A program made the translations under genes and the position numbers. The notes beneath the pieces were generated by a model that made no database searches, was not told the origin of the DNA, and saw only the letters and a list, made by a program, of their open reading frames with translations. Shown here one piece after another: positions 54,454 through 61,458 of a stretch of 64,000 nt of DNA. How positions within the stretch are numbered: the first letter of the stretch is position 1; every line of letters begins with the position of its first letter. Source of the DNA: Sulfurimonas sediminis (lineage in GTDB: Bacteria > Campylobacterota > Campylobacteria > Campylobacterales > Sulfurimonadaceae); NCBI RefSeq assembly GCF_014905115.1, contig NZ_CP041235.1, positions 2,108,001-2,172,000 on the forward strand, in the 5' to 3' direction.

Positions 54454-54608
54454 GATTATGCAATAGAAAACTCAAGAAAGTCTCTATCATTGCACCCAAG
54501 GCACATTCATAAAATTATTGACCAACCAAAAAGGTTGGCACAACAATTTTCTAAACATCCCTTGAGCACAAGCATAGAACCTACTTATTGTTTTCTATTG
54601 CATAACCC
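54454..54608. repeat. 155-bp near-perfect palindrome (MITE-like)
   Basis: The ends TTATGCAATAGAAAAC (54456-54471) and its exact reverse complement (54590-54605) frame a segment that is palindromic along most of its length, with arms of about 75 bases, closing on the perfect stem CCAACC-AAAAA-GGTTGG. No open frame. The form is that of a non-autonomous mobile element or a very long hairpin. It fills the gap between the symporter and the toxin-antitoxin pair. Confidence 0.75.
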
Positions 54609-54687
54609 GGGTTAAAGCCAAAAAGATGTTTGACTAAATTATATAAATAATATATAATATTGCTATACAACCATATAAGGAATTATC

Positions 54688-54954
54688 ATGCATAGTTTAT
54701 CAGAACTTCAAAAACAACAGGTAGGGCTTCGCCTTCCTAAATACTTGCTTGATGAAATAGATGAATTTACCAAAGAGTATTCATTAAACCGAACCGACAT
54801 TATTGTTGAAGCTATAGCATCTTATGTACGTGAGCAAAAAGCAAAAAAATATTATGCTGCATTTGAGGATTCTGTACAAGAACTCAAAGAGGTTTTGACA
54901 TCAAATACACAGAACAAGCAACAAACCCTCGATGAATTAATCAATGAACTGTAA
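54688..54954 (+). CDS. ribbon-helix-helix antitoxin
   Basis: 88 aa. The N-terminal half (about 10-50) has the MetJ/CopG pattern: VGLRLPKYLLDEIDEFTKEY and LNRTDIIVEAIASYVREQ, one strand and two helices for DNA binding. The C-terminal half is charged and helical and would bind the toxin. The stop lies 11 bases inside the next gene, as expected for a pair. Such antitoxins repress their own promoter; the AT-rich stretch at 54630-54665 is the likely operator. Confidence 0.82.
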   Translation: MHSLSELQKQQVGLRLPKYLLDEIDEFTKEYSLNRTDIIVEAIASYVREQKAKKYYAAFEDSVQELKEVLTSNTQNKQQTLDELINEL

Positions 54955-55273
54955 CATAATCAGTCTTGAAAATTTTTCACGGGAAGTAAAAAAACTTTTT
55001 AAAAAGTATAAAAAGATAACAGCTGATTTGCAGGAGTTGCAAAAAATCCTCCAGAAAAATCCTCAAGCCGGCATAGAACTCGGACACGGCTGTTATAAAA
55101 TCAGACTTGCCAACTCCTCAATACCCACAGGCAAAAGTAGTGGTTTTCGTGTGATTTACTACTATCTTGACACACAGAACAATATATATCTTATGAGTAT
55201 CTATTCCAAAACAGAACTTGAAAATATAAGTGATCAAAAAATCATTGCCATACTCAAAGAAAACGGGCTGTAA
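54944..55273 (+). CDS. RelE/HigB-type toxin
   Basis: 109 aa. The pattern FSREVKKLFKKYKKI, YKIRLANSSIPTGKSSGFRVIYYYL and IYLMSIYSKTELENI is that of RelE-fold mRNA interferases: positively charged surface, conserved Arg after the SGF segment and a final helix. It would cut ribosome-bound mRNA unless held by the upstream RHH antitoxin. The gene overlaps the antitoxin by 11 bases and ends four bases before anmK. Confidence 0.85.
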   Translation: MNCNIISLENFSREVKKLFKKYKKITADLQELQKILQKNPQAGIELGHGCYKIRLANSSIPTGKSSGFRVIYYYLDTQNNIYLMSIYSKTELENISDQKIIAILKENGL

Positions 55274-55276
55274 AAG

Positions 55277-56365
55277 ATGAAAGAGTACTACCTCGGCGTT
55301 ATGAGCGGAACGAGTCTTGACGGTATCGACATTGCACTGTGTGAAATCGACGACACCCACTGTAAGCTTTTTGCTTCTGCCGAGTACCCTTTCCCGGGCG
55401 TATTAAAAGAAGAGATTCTCAAACTTACAGCCGGTTTTGGCACACTCAGACACATCGGTGAATGCCACACAAAACTCGGGCTTCTTTTTGCAGAGTGTAT
55501 CAATGATTTTCTTACAACAAATGCCTTACATGTAAAGAGTATACACGCCATAGGCCTGCACGGACAGACACTTTGGCATGCCCCTGATTCGCTTTACCCC
55601 TTTTCCATGCAGCTTGGAAATCCCAACATCGTTGCCGCCAAAACAGGCATCACAACCGTGGCGGATTTTAGAGGCAAAGATATAGCCAACGGCGGAGAGG
55701 GCGCGCCTTTTGCGCCTGCTTTTCATCAGTTTTTATTTGCCGATACACAGGAAAACACAGCGGTGCTAAACATCGGAGGCATGGCAAACATCTCTTTGCT
55801 TTTTGATACTTTTTGCGGTTGGGATGTCGGTTGTGGGAATGTTTTGATGGATATGTGGATGCAAAAAACAGAGTCACAAAACTATGACACAGAAGGAGCC
55901 TTTGCAAAAAGCGGCGAACCGCATGAAGCCCTCCTTGCACAGATGCTTGCTGATGAGTATTTTGACAAAAAAGCGCCAAAAAGTACCGGCAGAGAGTATT
56001 TTAATGCCGCATGGCTTGAAAAAAATCTTCGAGGCTTTGAACATCTCAGCGATACACAGGTACAAAGAACCCTGCTCGAACTCACCGCACACTCCATAGC
56101 CAATGACGTCAATGCCACACAGGCAACACAGCTCATCGTTTGTGGCGGCGGAACAAAAAACAGCTTTTTGATGCAAAGACTCAATGTGCTGTGCCATGCC
56201 AAAGTGTTGCCAAGTGACGCACTCGGTATAAACAGTGATTTTTTAGAAGCGATGGCATTTGCCTGGTTTGCAAAAAAACGCATCCATCAAGAACCTCTTC
56301 TTCTCAAAAAAGTTACCGGTGCAAAAAAAGATTCCATAGCAGGAGCTATTTATGCAGCAGATTAA
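55277..56365 (+). CDS. anmK: anhydro-N-acetylmuramic acid kinase
   Basis: 362 aa. The ASKHA-fold kinase starts GVMSGTSLDGIDIALCE and has GLHGQTLWHAPD, DFRGKDIANGGEGAPFAPAFH, LNIGGMANIS and VCGGGTKN, all AnmK signatures. It opens the 1,6-anhydro ring of MurNAc and phosphorylates C6 using ATP, giving MurNAc-6-phosphate. Its neighbours (NagZ-amidase, symporter, AmgK-like, MurU-like) place it in a cell-wall recycling unit; no MurQ etherase is visible in the window. Overlaps the next gene by 14 bases. Confidence 0.95.
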   Translation: MKEYYLGVMSGTSLDGIDIALCEIDDTHCKLFASAEYPFPGVLKEEILKLTAGFGTLRHIGECHTKLGLLFAECINDFLTTNALHVKSIHAIGLHGQTLWHAPDSLYPFSMQLGNPNIVAAKTGITTVADFRGKDIANGGEGAPFAPAFHQFLFADTQENTAVLNIGGMANISLLFDTFCGWDVGCGNVLMDMWMQKTESQNYDTEGAFAKSGEPHEALLAQMLADEYFDKKAPKSTGREYFNAAWLEKNLRGFEHLSDTQVQRTLLELTAHSIANDVNATQATQLIVCGGGTKNSFLMQRLNVLCHAKVLPSDALGINSDFLEAMAFAWFAKKRIHQEPLLLKKVTGAKKDSIAGAIYAAD

Positions 56366-57296
56366 AGCATGGTTGCAAACCACTCCCTATAAAGAGTATG
56401 CCATTGCAGTTGCCTCCGCTGATGCAAGTTTTAAAAAATATTATCGGCTTTCACACAAAAATCATTCTGTTGTTTTGATGGATGCCTCTTTGGAAAAGCA
56501 CTCTTTAACGCCCTTTGTAGACATCACTGCAAGACTTTTACATGTAAAGGTCAAAGCACCTAAAATTCTTGCGCAAAACCTCTCGCTCGGGTATTTGATT
56601 TTGGAAGATTTCGGCTCTACCAATCTGCTGGATGTTTTAAACAAAGAAACCTTCAATAAATTCTATGCAAAAGCGATTGATGAAATTATAAAGATACAAA
56701 AAGCCGATACAACTAACCTGCCTCTGTATGACAAAGCCTTTCTCCATAGAGAGATGGACCTGATGCAAGAGTGGTATCTGGAAAAAAAACTTGCGTTACA
56801 TGTAAACAAAGAAGAAAAAGAGTGCATCGCTTCTGCCCTTGAGGCAATATCGACAGTCGTCTTATCACAGCCGCAAAACATTTTTGTGCATCGTGATTTT
56901 CACTCGCGAAATATTATGCTTACATCGCAAAACGAACTCGGTATTATTGATTATCAGGATGCCATGAACGGGGCACTCACCTATGATTTGGTTTCGCTTT
57001 TAAAAGACTGTTATATTGCTTTTTCGCGTGAAGACATAGAAGCATTGGCACTTTTGTTTGCCCGCAAAAAGGATTTACATGTAAAGGATGAAATATTTTT
57101 AAAGTGGTTCGATTTTATGGGACTGCAGCGACATATAAAAGTGTTGGGAATTTTTTCGCGTTTGTATTTGCGTGACGCCAAAGAGGGATATTTAAAAGAT
57201 ATTCCACTGACACTGCGTTATGTGATTGAAACGGCTTTGCGGTATGATGAGACAAAAGAGTTTGGGAAACTTCTGCGGCAACTCAGCCCAGACTGA
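56352..57296 (+). CDS. amgK: APH-family sugar kinase, AmgK-like
   Basis: 314 aa. The aminoglycoside-phosphotransferase fold is shown by YLILEDFG (hinge), VHRDFHSRNIML (catalytic loop, Asp) and IIDYQDAMNG (metal-binding). It is of the group that includes AmgK, which phosphorylates MurNAc and GlcNAc at the anomeric carbon. The next gene, MurU-like, uses that product, so the role fits. The stop codon lies inside a double-hairpin repeat (57285-57361), so the last residues derive from the repeat. Three TTACATGTAA motifs lie within. Confidence 0.85.
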   Translation: MQQIKAWLQTTPYKEYAIAVASADASFKKYYRLSHKNHSVVLMDASLEKHSLTPFVDITARLLHVKVKAPKILAQNLSLGYLILEDFGSTNLLDVLNKETFNKFYAKAIDEIIKIQKADTTNLPLYDKAFLHREMDLMQEWYLEKKLALHVNKEEKECIASALEAISTVVLSQPQNIFVHRDFHSRNIMLTSQNELGIIDYQDAMNGALTYDLVSLLKDCYIAFSREDIEALALLFARKKDLHVKDEIFLKWFDFMGLQRHIKVLGIFSRLYLRDAKEGYLKDIPLTLRYVIETALRYDETKEFGKLLRQLSPD

Positions 57297-57361
57297 AGTC
57301 TGGGTTCCAAAGAGCGTAAGCATTTGGGCGGCTTTTCGGAACCCGGACTTCAGTCCGGGCT
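57285..57361. repeat. inverted pair of hairpin units (REP/BIME-like)
   Basis: Left unit 57285-57308 (CCCAGACTGAAGTCTGGG core) and right unit 57338-57361 (CCCGGACTTCAGTCCGGG core) are inverted copies, 22 of 24 bases alike, and each is itself a hairpin; the two differences keep base pairing. A 29-base GC-richer spacer (AGCGTAAGCATTTGGGCGGC) lies between. Base composition differs from the neighbours. The left unit contains the stop codon of the AmgK-like gene. Confidence 0.8.
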
Positions 57362-57416
57362 TTGTGGCTTACAAGCCTGAGGAGAATATAAAACTGTTTA
57401 AAAAGGAGATGTCTTT

Positions 57417-58073
57417 ATGAAAGCTATGATACTTGCAGCAGGACGGGGAGAGCGTATGCGTCCGCTGAGTGACACTGTGCCAAAACCCTTGTTACATGTA
57501 AAGGGAAAAGCGCTCATAGAGTGGCATATAGAAAAACTGGCGCATAAGGGTTTTGATGAGATTATAATCAATATTGGGCATTTGGGCTTTAAAATTCCGG
57601 CATATCTTGGAGACGGCTCCAAATGGGGTGTACGTATTCTCTACTCGGATGAACAAAAAAGCGGCGCCCTTGAGAGTGCCGGCGGTATCAAAATAGCACT
57701 GCCGCTTTTAGGAGATGCTCCTTTTTTGGTTGTAAACGGCGATATATTTTGTGAATATGACTACAACCCGAATTTCAAACTCACCGATACACTTGCCCAT
57801 CTTGTTTTAGTACCCAATCCTGCGCACAATCCGAAAGGAGATTTTGGGCTTAAAAACGGACTTGTAACAAATGAAGCCAAAACAATGTACACCTTTTCGG
57901 GTATAGGCTACTACCATCCGAAACTCTTTGAAAATGAAGCGTTACAAAAAAGCCCGCTTGCTCCGCTTTTGAGAAAAAACATTGACAAAAGTCTTGTCAG
58001 TGGCGAACTATTTAACAAAATGTGGCATGATATAGGCACACCACAAAGGCTTCAAGAAATCAATGAAAACTAA
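57417..58073 (+). CDS. murU: nucleotidyltransferase, MurU-like
   Basis: 218 aa. N-terminal MKAMILAAGRGERMRPLSDT with VPKPLLHVKGKALIEW is the sugar-1-phosphate nucleotidyltransferase signature; DAPFLVVNGDIFCEYD and DIGTPQRLQEI follow. Length and pairing with AmgK fit MurU, which makes UDP-MurNAc from MurNAc-alpha-1-phosphate. Together with AmgK this would bypass the MurA-MurB steps. A strong AAGGAG precedes the ATG. The LHVK in the signature is encoded by TTACATGTAAAG. Confidence 0.88.
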   Translation: MKAMILAAGRGERMRPLSDTVPKPLLHVKGKALIEWHIEKLAHKGFDEIIINIGHLGFKIPAYLGDGSKWGVRILYSDEQKSGALESAGGIKIALPLLGDAPFLVVNGDIFCEYDYNPNFKLTDTLAHLVLVPNPAHNPKGDFGLKNGLVTNEAKTMYTFSGIGYYHPKLFENEALQKSPLAPLLRKNIDKSLVSGELFNKMWHDIGTPQRLQEINEN

Positions 58074-59043
58074 ATTTATATTTTTACTGCTCCTAGGCAG
58101 TGTACTTTTTGCAAAATATGACAACTGCAATTTTACAAACAAACATTATGAAGATATTTGCAAAAAAGTCGTCAAACACGGCGTCAGTTACAAATATGCC
58201 AATGAATTTCTGCTTTCGTATTTTAAAACACAAAAGTATGATGAAATAACCTGGAAATACATACAGCCTTCAAAAATAAAATACCATAAAGAAAAAGAGA
58301 AACAGGCAAACAATGTACTGGTAAAATATGTTCCGAAGATGGTACAAAATCTTCAAAAATACAAAGATGTTTACGACTATGCTGAAAAAAAATATCATGT
58401 CAATCGTGAAGTTATTGCCGCTATTTTACTCAAAGAGACAAAGCTAGGCAAAATAAAACCGACGCATGATGCCTTCATCGTTTTTAACACTATAGTGACA
58501 CGCACAAAGCCCGATACCCACCGAAATAAATGGCTCTTACAAATGGGCAAAACAAATATGGCCTCGATTATAGAGCACTGCTATAAAAAGGGGGTCAAAC
58601 CTGAACAGTGTAATCTGCCTAGCTCTTACGCCGGTGCCATAGGCATACCGCAGTTTATGCCAAATAGTTTCATCTATACAGACTCTTACAAAGGCAAGGT
58701 CGCAGATCTAACAAAAATGGAAGATGCCATTCTCTCCGCTGCGAAGTTCTTACATGTAAAGGCAAAATTTGACACCCTCATTGAGTGGAAAAAAATGCCA
58801 GATATTCCAAAAGTAGAACAGGAGTGGTACGCCTATGCCTACAAATACGACAATGCCTCATTTTGTTATGAAAGAAGCAAAAAAAGCAAAAAAGTGTACA
58901 AATGTTTTACAAAAGAGAAAAAAAATCTCCAGTATATGAGAAAATATGTACAAAAAATTATGCGCTACAACAACTCTTCAAACTATGCCGTCGGTGTTAT
59001 CCGTTTGGCTTATGAGGCTCATATTTTACTAAAAACTGAATAA
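58063..59043 (+). CDS. MltB-type lytic murein transglycosylase
   Basis: 326 aa with a signal peptide (about 1-17). The catalytic Glu lies in AAILLKETKLGKIKP and the substrate motif SSYAGAIGIPQFMPNSF follows, as in the MltB family (family 3 lytic transglycosylase). It would release 1,6-anhydro-muropeptides, the substrate for the NagZ-amidase and AnmK genes upstream. It overlaps murU by 11 bases, so it is part of the same unit. Confidence 0.9.
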   Translation: MKTKFIFLLLLGSVLFAKYDNCNFTNKHYEDICKKVVKHGVSYKYANEFLLSYFKTQKYDEITWKYIQPSKIKYHKEKEKQANNVLVKYVPKMVQNLQKYKDVYDYAEKKYHVNREVIAAILLKETKLGKIKPTHDAFIVFNTIVTRTKPDTHRNKWLLQMGKTNMASIIEHCYKKGVKPEQCNLPSSYAGAIGIPQFMPNSFIYTDSYKGKVADLTKMEDAILSAAKFLHVKAKFDTLIEWKKMPDIPKVEQEWYAYAYKYDNASFCYERSKKSKKVYKCFTKEKKNLQYMRKYVQKIMRYNNSSNYAVGVIRLAYEAHILLKTE

Positions 59044-59125
59044 TTTGCTACATAAGTCGCATTTAAAAAAATCAAAAGCTGTCATAATTCCTTCACGTTA
59101 AACAAAAAAACAAAAGGAGTCAGAA

Positions 59126-59572
59126 ATGGCAGTAGTAGGATTTACAAAATTACAAGAGATTTTTAGAAAAAGTGCATCTTTGGATATTCATAAAGGACAT
59201 GCAAAAGAGGTAACAGATATCGTTGAACAAAAATTATATGATATGCTCACTATCGCTCAAAAAAATGCAAAATACAATGGTCGTGATGTTATCTGGGTGG
59301 CAGATATGCCAATTACAAAAGGGTTTGAGGAGACTGTCGAAATCTTTAAAAAACTTGAATCAGAAATAGATGCAAAAGATGTTGCGCAAATGCTTACATT
59401 TTATCCACCGGTTTTAGCCCTCGAAACAGAACTTGAAGAGAGACTTCCTGAAATAGCTGGAGCACTTTTAGTCACCCTTGCAAAAACAATGAAAGCAATT
59501 GATCCTGCAGACAGAGCTGTTGATCACGAACTTATCAGTAAAGCACACAAAGTTCTCAATATTACAATGTAA
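59126..59572 (+). CDS. DUF1931-family protein with double histone fold
   Basis: 148 aa, soluble, helical. The pattern GFTKLQEIFRKSASLDIHKGHAKEVTDIV and AKYNGRDVIWVADMPITKGFEE matches DUF1931, whose known structures show two histone folds in one chain. Whether it binds DNA is not known. A strong AAGGAG lies upstream, and a bidirectional terminator follows. It stands alone after the peptidoglycan cluster. Confidence 0.8.
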   Translation: MAVVGFTKLQEIFRKSASLDIHKGHAKEVTDIVEQKLYDMLTIAQKNAKYNGRDVIWVADMPITKGFEETVEIFKKLESEIDAKDVAQMLTFYPPVLALETELEERLPEIAGALLVTLAKTMKAIDPADRAVDHELISKAHKVLNITM

Positions 59573-59582
59573 TATTGAAAAA

Positions 59583-59611
59583 ATACAAGGCCTTTATTTC
59601 CCGCCTTGTAT
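59583..59611. terminator. bidirectional terminator
   Basis: A 9-bp stem ATACAAGGC/GCCTTGTAT with an 11-base loop, between the DUF1931 gene and the convergent GAF gene; it includes the end of the GAF gene. Confidence 0.65.
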
Positions 59612-60088
59612 CTGTGTTATCAGTGCAAGCTCCAGACTTCCACTCACATAGTTGGCAAAAAAAGTAAGTGTTCCCAGATCCTGCGGAGTAAAATCTGTTT
59701 CTTTGTTAAGCAGTTGCATCACTCCCATTACATTTCTCTTCGAATCAAATACAGGAACCGTTAACATATTTTCGGTCAGATACCCACTTTTTTTATCTAT
59801 ATGCTGTAAAAATCTTTCATCTTCATAAGGTTTGTTCACTATCTGCGGTGCCTTGCTTTTATATGTGGCACCAACTATCCCCGCGTCCGCACTGACAACG
59901 ATTTTTCCCATTCCGTCACTGTGTGTCGTCCAGAGTATTTCATCATCACTGTCCACGATAAATATAGAACATCTTTGTGCCTCTACAAGAGATTTTGCTT
60001 CATCACCAATAAGGACGATGGCATCCTCTATCGCACTGGTTGTCATCAGTTTTTTACCGAATTCGGCAATTCTGTTTAATTGTTTCAT
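59594..60088 (-). CDS. GAF-domain protein (second of pair)
   Basis: 164 aa made almost wholly of one GAF domain (about 10-160): AIVLIGDEAKSLVEAQRCSIFIVDSDDEILWT and MLTVPVFDSKRNVMGVMQLLN. No output domain. It resembles its upstream neighbour closely in layout, so the pair arose by duplication. GAF domains bind small ligands or heme; the ligand is unknown. Confidence 0.8.
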   Translation of the reverse strand: MKQLNRIAEFGKKLMTTSAIEDAIVLIGDEAKSLVEAQRCSIFIVDSDDEILWTTHSDGMGKIVVSADAGIVGATYKSKAPQIVNKPYEDERFLQHIDKKSGYLTENMLTVPVFDSKRNVMGVMQLLNKETDFTPQDLGTLTFFANYVSGSLELALITQIQGGK

Positions 60089-60089
60089 A

Positions 60090-60599
60090 TTAATCCACTC
60101 TCTTTTCTTGATCTAAATAGGTATGCAGCAGTTCTAAAAATCCGCTGACATAATGTGCAAAAAATATCATAAAACGGACATCTTCTTCATCAAACCCTTC
60201 TTCTTTGTTTAAAAGTTCCATCACCCCGATAATCTCTCTTTTGGAGCTGAATATTGGTGCTGTTATAATATTTTTTGTGATGTAACCTGTCGCGGAATCA
60301 ATTTCGGGCAAAAACTCCGGATGGGCATAGGCATCATTTGCTACAACAGGTTTCTTTGCCTTGAGCGTATACCCCACCAATCCTTTGTCTGCACGAAGTG
60401 TTATTTTTTTTACTCCGTCCGCCAAGGTTGTCCACACCTCATTTGCGGCAGCATCATATATAAATATAGAACACCGCTCGGCACCTATGACATCTTTGAC
60501 ATATTTTGCAATCAGAGGCAGACCATCTTCAAGAGAATGTTTTGTCAACAACTCTCTTGCAAACTCGGCAAGTTTGAGTGATTTGTTTTTATATTTCAT
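60090..60599 (-). CDS. GAF-domain protein (first of pair)
   Basis: 169 aa. I place the start at 60599 (MKYKNKSLKLAEFA), behind a GAGGA site; an ATG at 60629 would add ten residues. One GAF domain (about 15-165): IGAERCSIFIYDAAANEVWTTLADG and IITAPIFSSKREIIGVMELLNKEEG. Paralogue of the next gene, one base apart. No output domain is present. Confidence 0.8.
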   Translation of the reverse strand: MKYKNKSLKLAEFARELLTKHSLEDGLPLIAKYVKDVIGAERCSIFIYDAAANEVWTTLADGVKKITLRADKGLVGYTLKAKKPVVANDAYAHPEFLPEIDSATGYITKNIITAPIFSSKREIIGVMELLNKEEGFDEEDVRFMIFFAHYVSGFLELLHTYLDQEKRVD

Positions 60600-60669
60600 C
60601 GTAAAATCCTCTTTATTAATCAATTGCAACTATTATAGTGTAAAATTCTACTAAAAAAAAGGAAAGAGA

Positions 60670-61029
60670 ATGAGTAAATACACTATTTTACACAATCCAC
60701 GCTGTTCAAAATCAAGAGAGGCACTTAAAATATTAGAAGAAAACGGTATTGCTGCTGATGTTGTCAAGTACCTTGACGAACGTCCGAGTGCCGCGCAACT
60801 CAAAAACATTATAAAAATGCTCGGACTGCAAAGTGCAAGAGAGATGATGCGTACCAAAGAGGCCATTTACAAAGAGCTTGATTTAAAAAATGAGACAGAT
60901 GAGGAAAAACTTATAGAAGCGATGGTGGAACATCCAAAACTTATAGAACGCCCTATCATCATAAAAGACGACAAAGAGGCGATTATTGCCCGTCCGCCTG
61001 AAAAAGCAAAAGAGTTTTTAGAGGCTTAG
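60670..61029 (+). CDS. ArsC/Spx-family reductase
   Basis: 119 aa. YTILHNPRCSKSREALKIL has the ArsC active-site Cys followed by Ser and Arg, and RPIIIKDDKEAIIARPPEK is the C-terminal anion-binding region with Arg. This is the glutaredoxin-dependent arsenate reductase family; no other ars genes are near, so the function may be more general. The gene overlaps the 3' end of the convergent deaminase gene by 12 bases. Confidence 0.85.
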   Translation: MSKYTILHNPRCSKSREALKILEENGIAADVVKYLDERPSAAQLKNIIKMLGLQSAREMMRTKEAIYKELDLKNETDEEKLIEAMVEHPKLIERPIIIKDDKEAIIARPPEKAKEFLEA

Positions 61030-61455
61030 TTTTTCTATACTCACTCCGTTATCTTCCAAAAACTTCGAGATGGTTTTGGAGTGTGTATGTTCATACTCTT
61101 TGGCATAGACGATACGTTTGATACCACTCGCAATCAAATTTTTACTGCATTCGCTACACGGTTCAAGCGTCACATAAATCGTCCCGCCTTCGATGGAGAT
61201 GCCTTTTCTCGCCGCCCAGATAATTGCATTCATCTCCGCATGAATTTCATATGTTTTACTCCACTCATGATGCTCTGCGGTATACTCGCCGTCCCAGTGG
61301 TCACAGCAGTTGGTAAACCCTGCCGGCGTTCCGTTGTAGCCCGTACTTAAAATACGCCCGTCTTTGACGATAACCGCCCCAACCTGTTTGGAGACGCATT
61401 TGGATGCCAAAGCTATTTCTGAAGCTATATTTATAAAGTTTTTATCGCTGAGCAT
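61018..61455 (-). CDS. dCMP deaminase
   Basis: 145 aa zinc enzyme: HAEMNAIIWA (zinc His and catalytic Glu) and TLEPCSECSKNLI (two Cys), with VGAVIVKDGRILSTGYNGTPAGFTNC at the N-terminus, typical of the ComEB/dCMP deaminase group. It converts dCMP to dUMP for thymidylate synthesis. It starts three bases after the chaperone gene stop. Confidence 0.92.
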   Translation of the reverse strand: MLSDKNFINIASEIALASKCVSKQVGAVIVKDGRILSTGYNGTPAGFTNCCDHWDGEYTAEHHEWSKTYEIHAEMNAIIWAARKGISIEGGTIYVTLEPCSECSKNLIASGIKRIVYAKEYEHTHSKTISKFLEDNGVSIEKLSL

Positions 61456-61458
61456 GGT

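Noticed and set aside
55882-56283. 133-aa minus-strand open frame inside anmK
   Set aside because: Shadow of anmK with no start signal; the plus-strand product has all AnmK motifs.
54449-57361. The two palindromic repeats as a CRISPR array
   Set aside because: They are unrelated single palindromes without regular spacing or spacers, and no cas genes are present.
51052-58759. Conserved protein motif LHVK as the cause of the TTACATGTAAAG copies
   Set aside because: The host proteins are unrelated, and two copies are read in another frame (TCK), so a protein-level cause does not explain the pattern.
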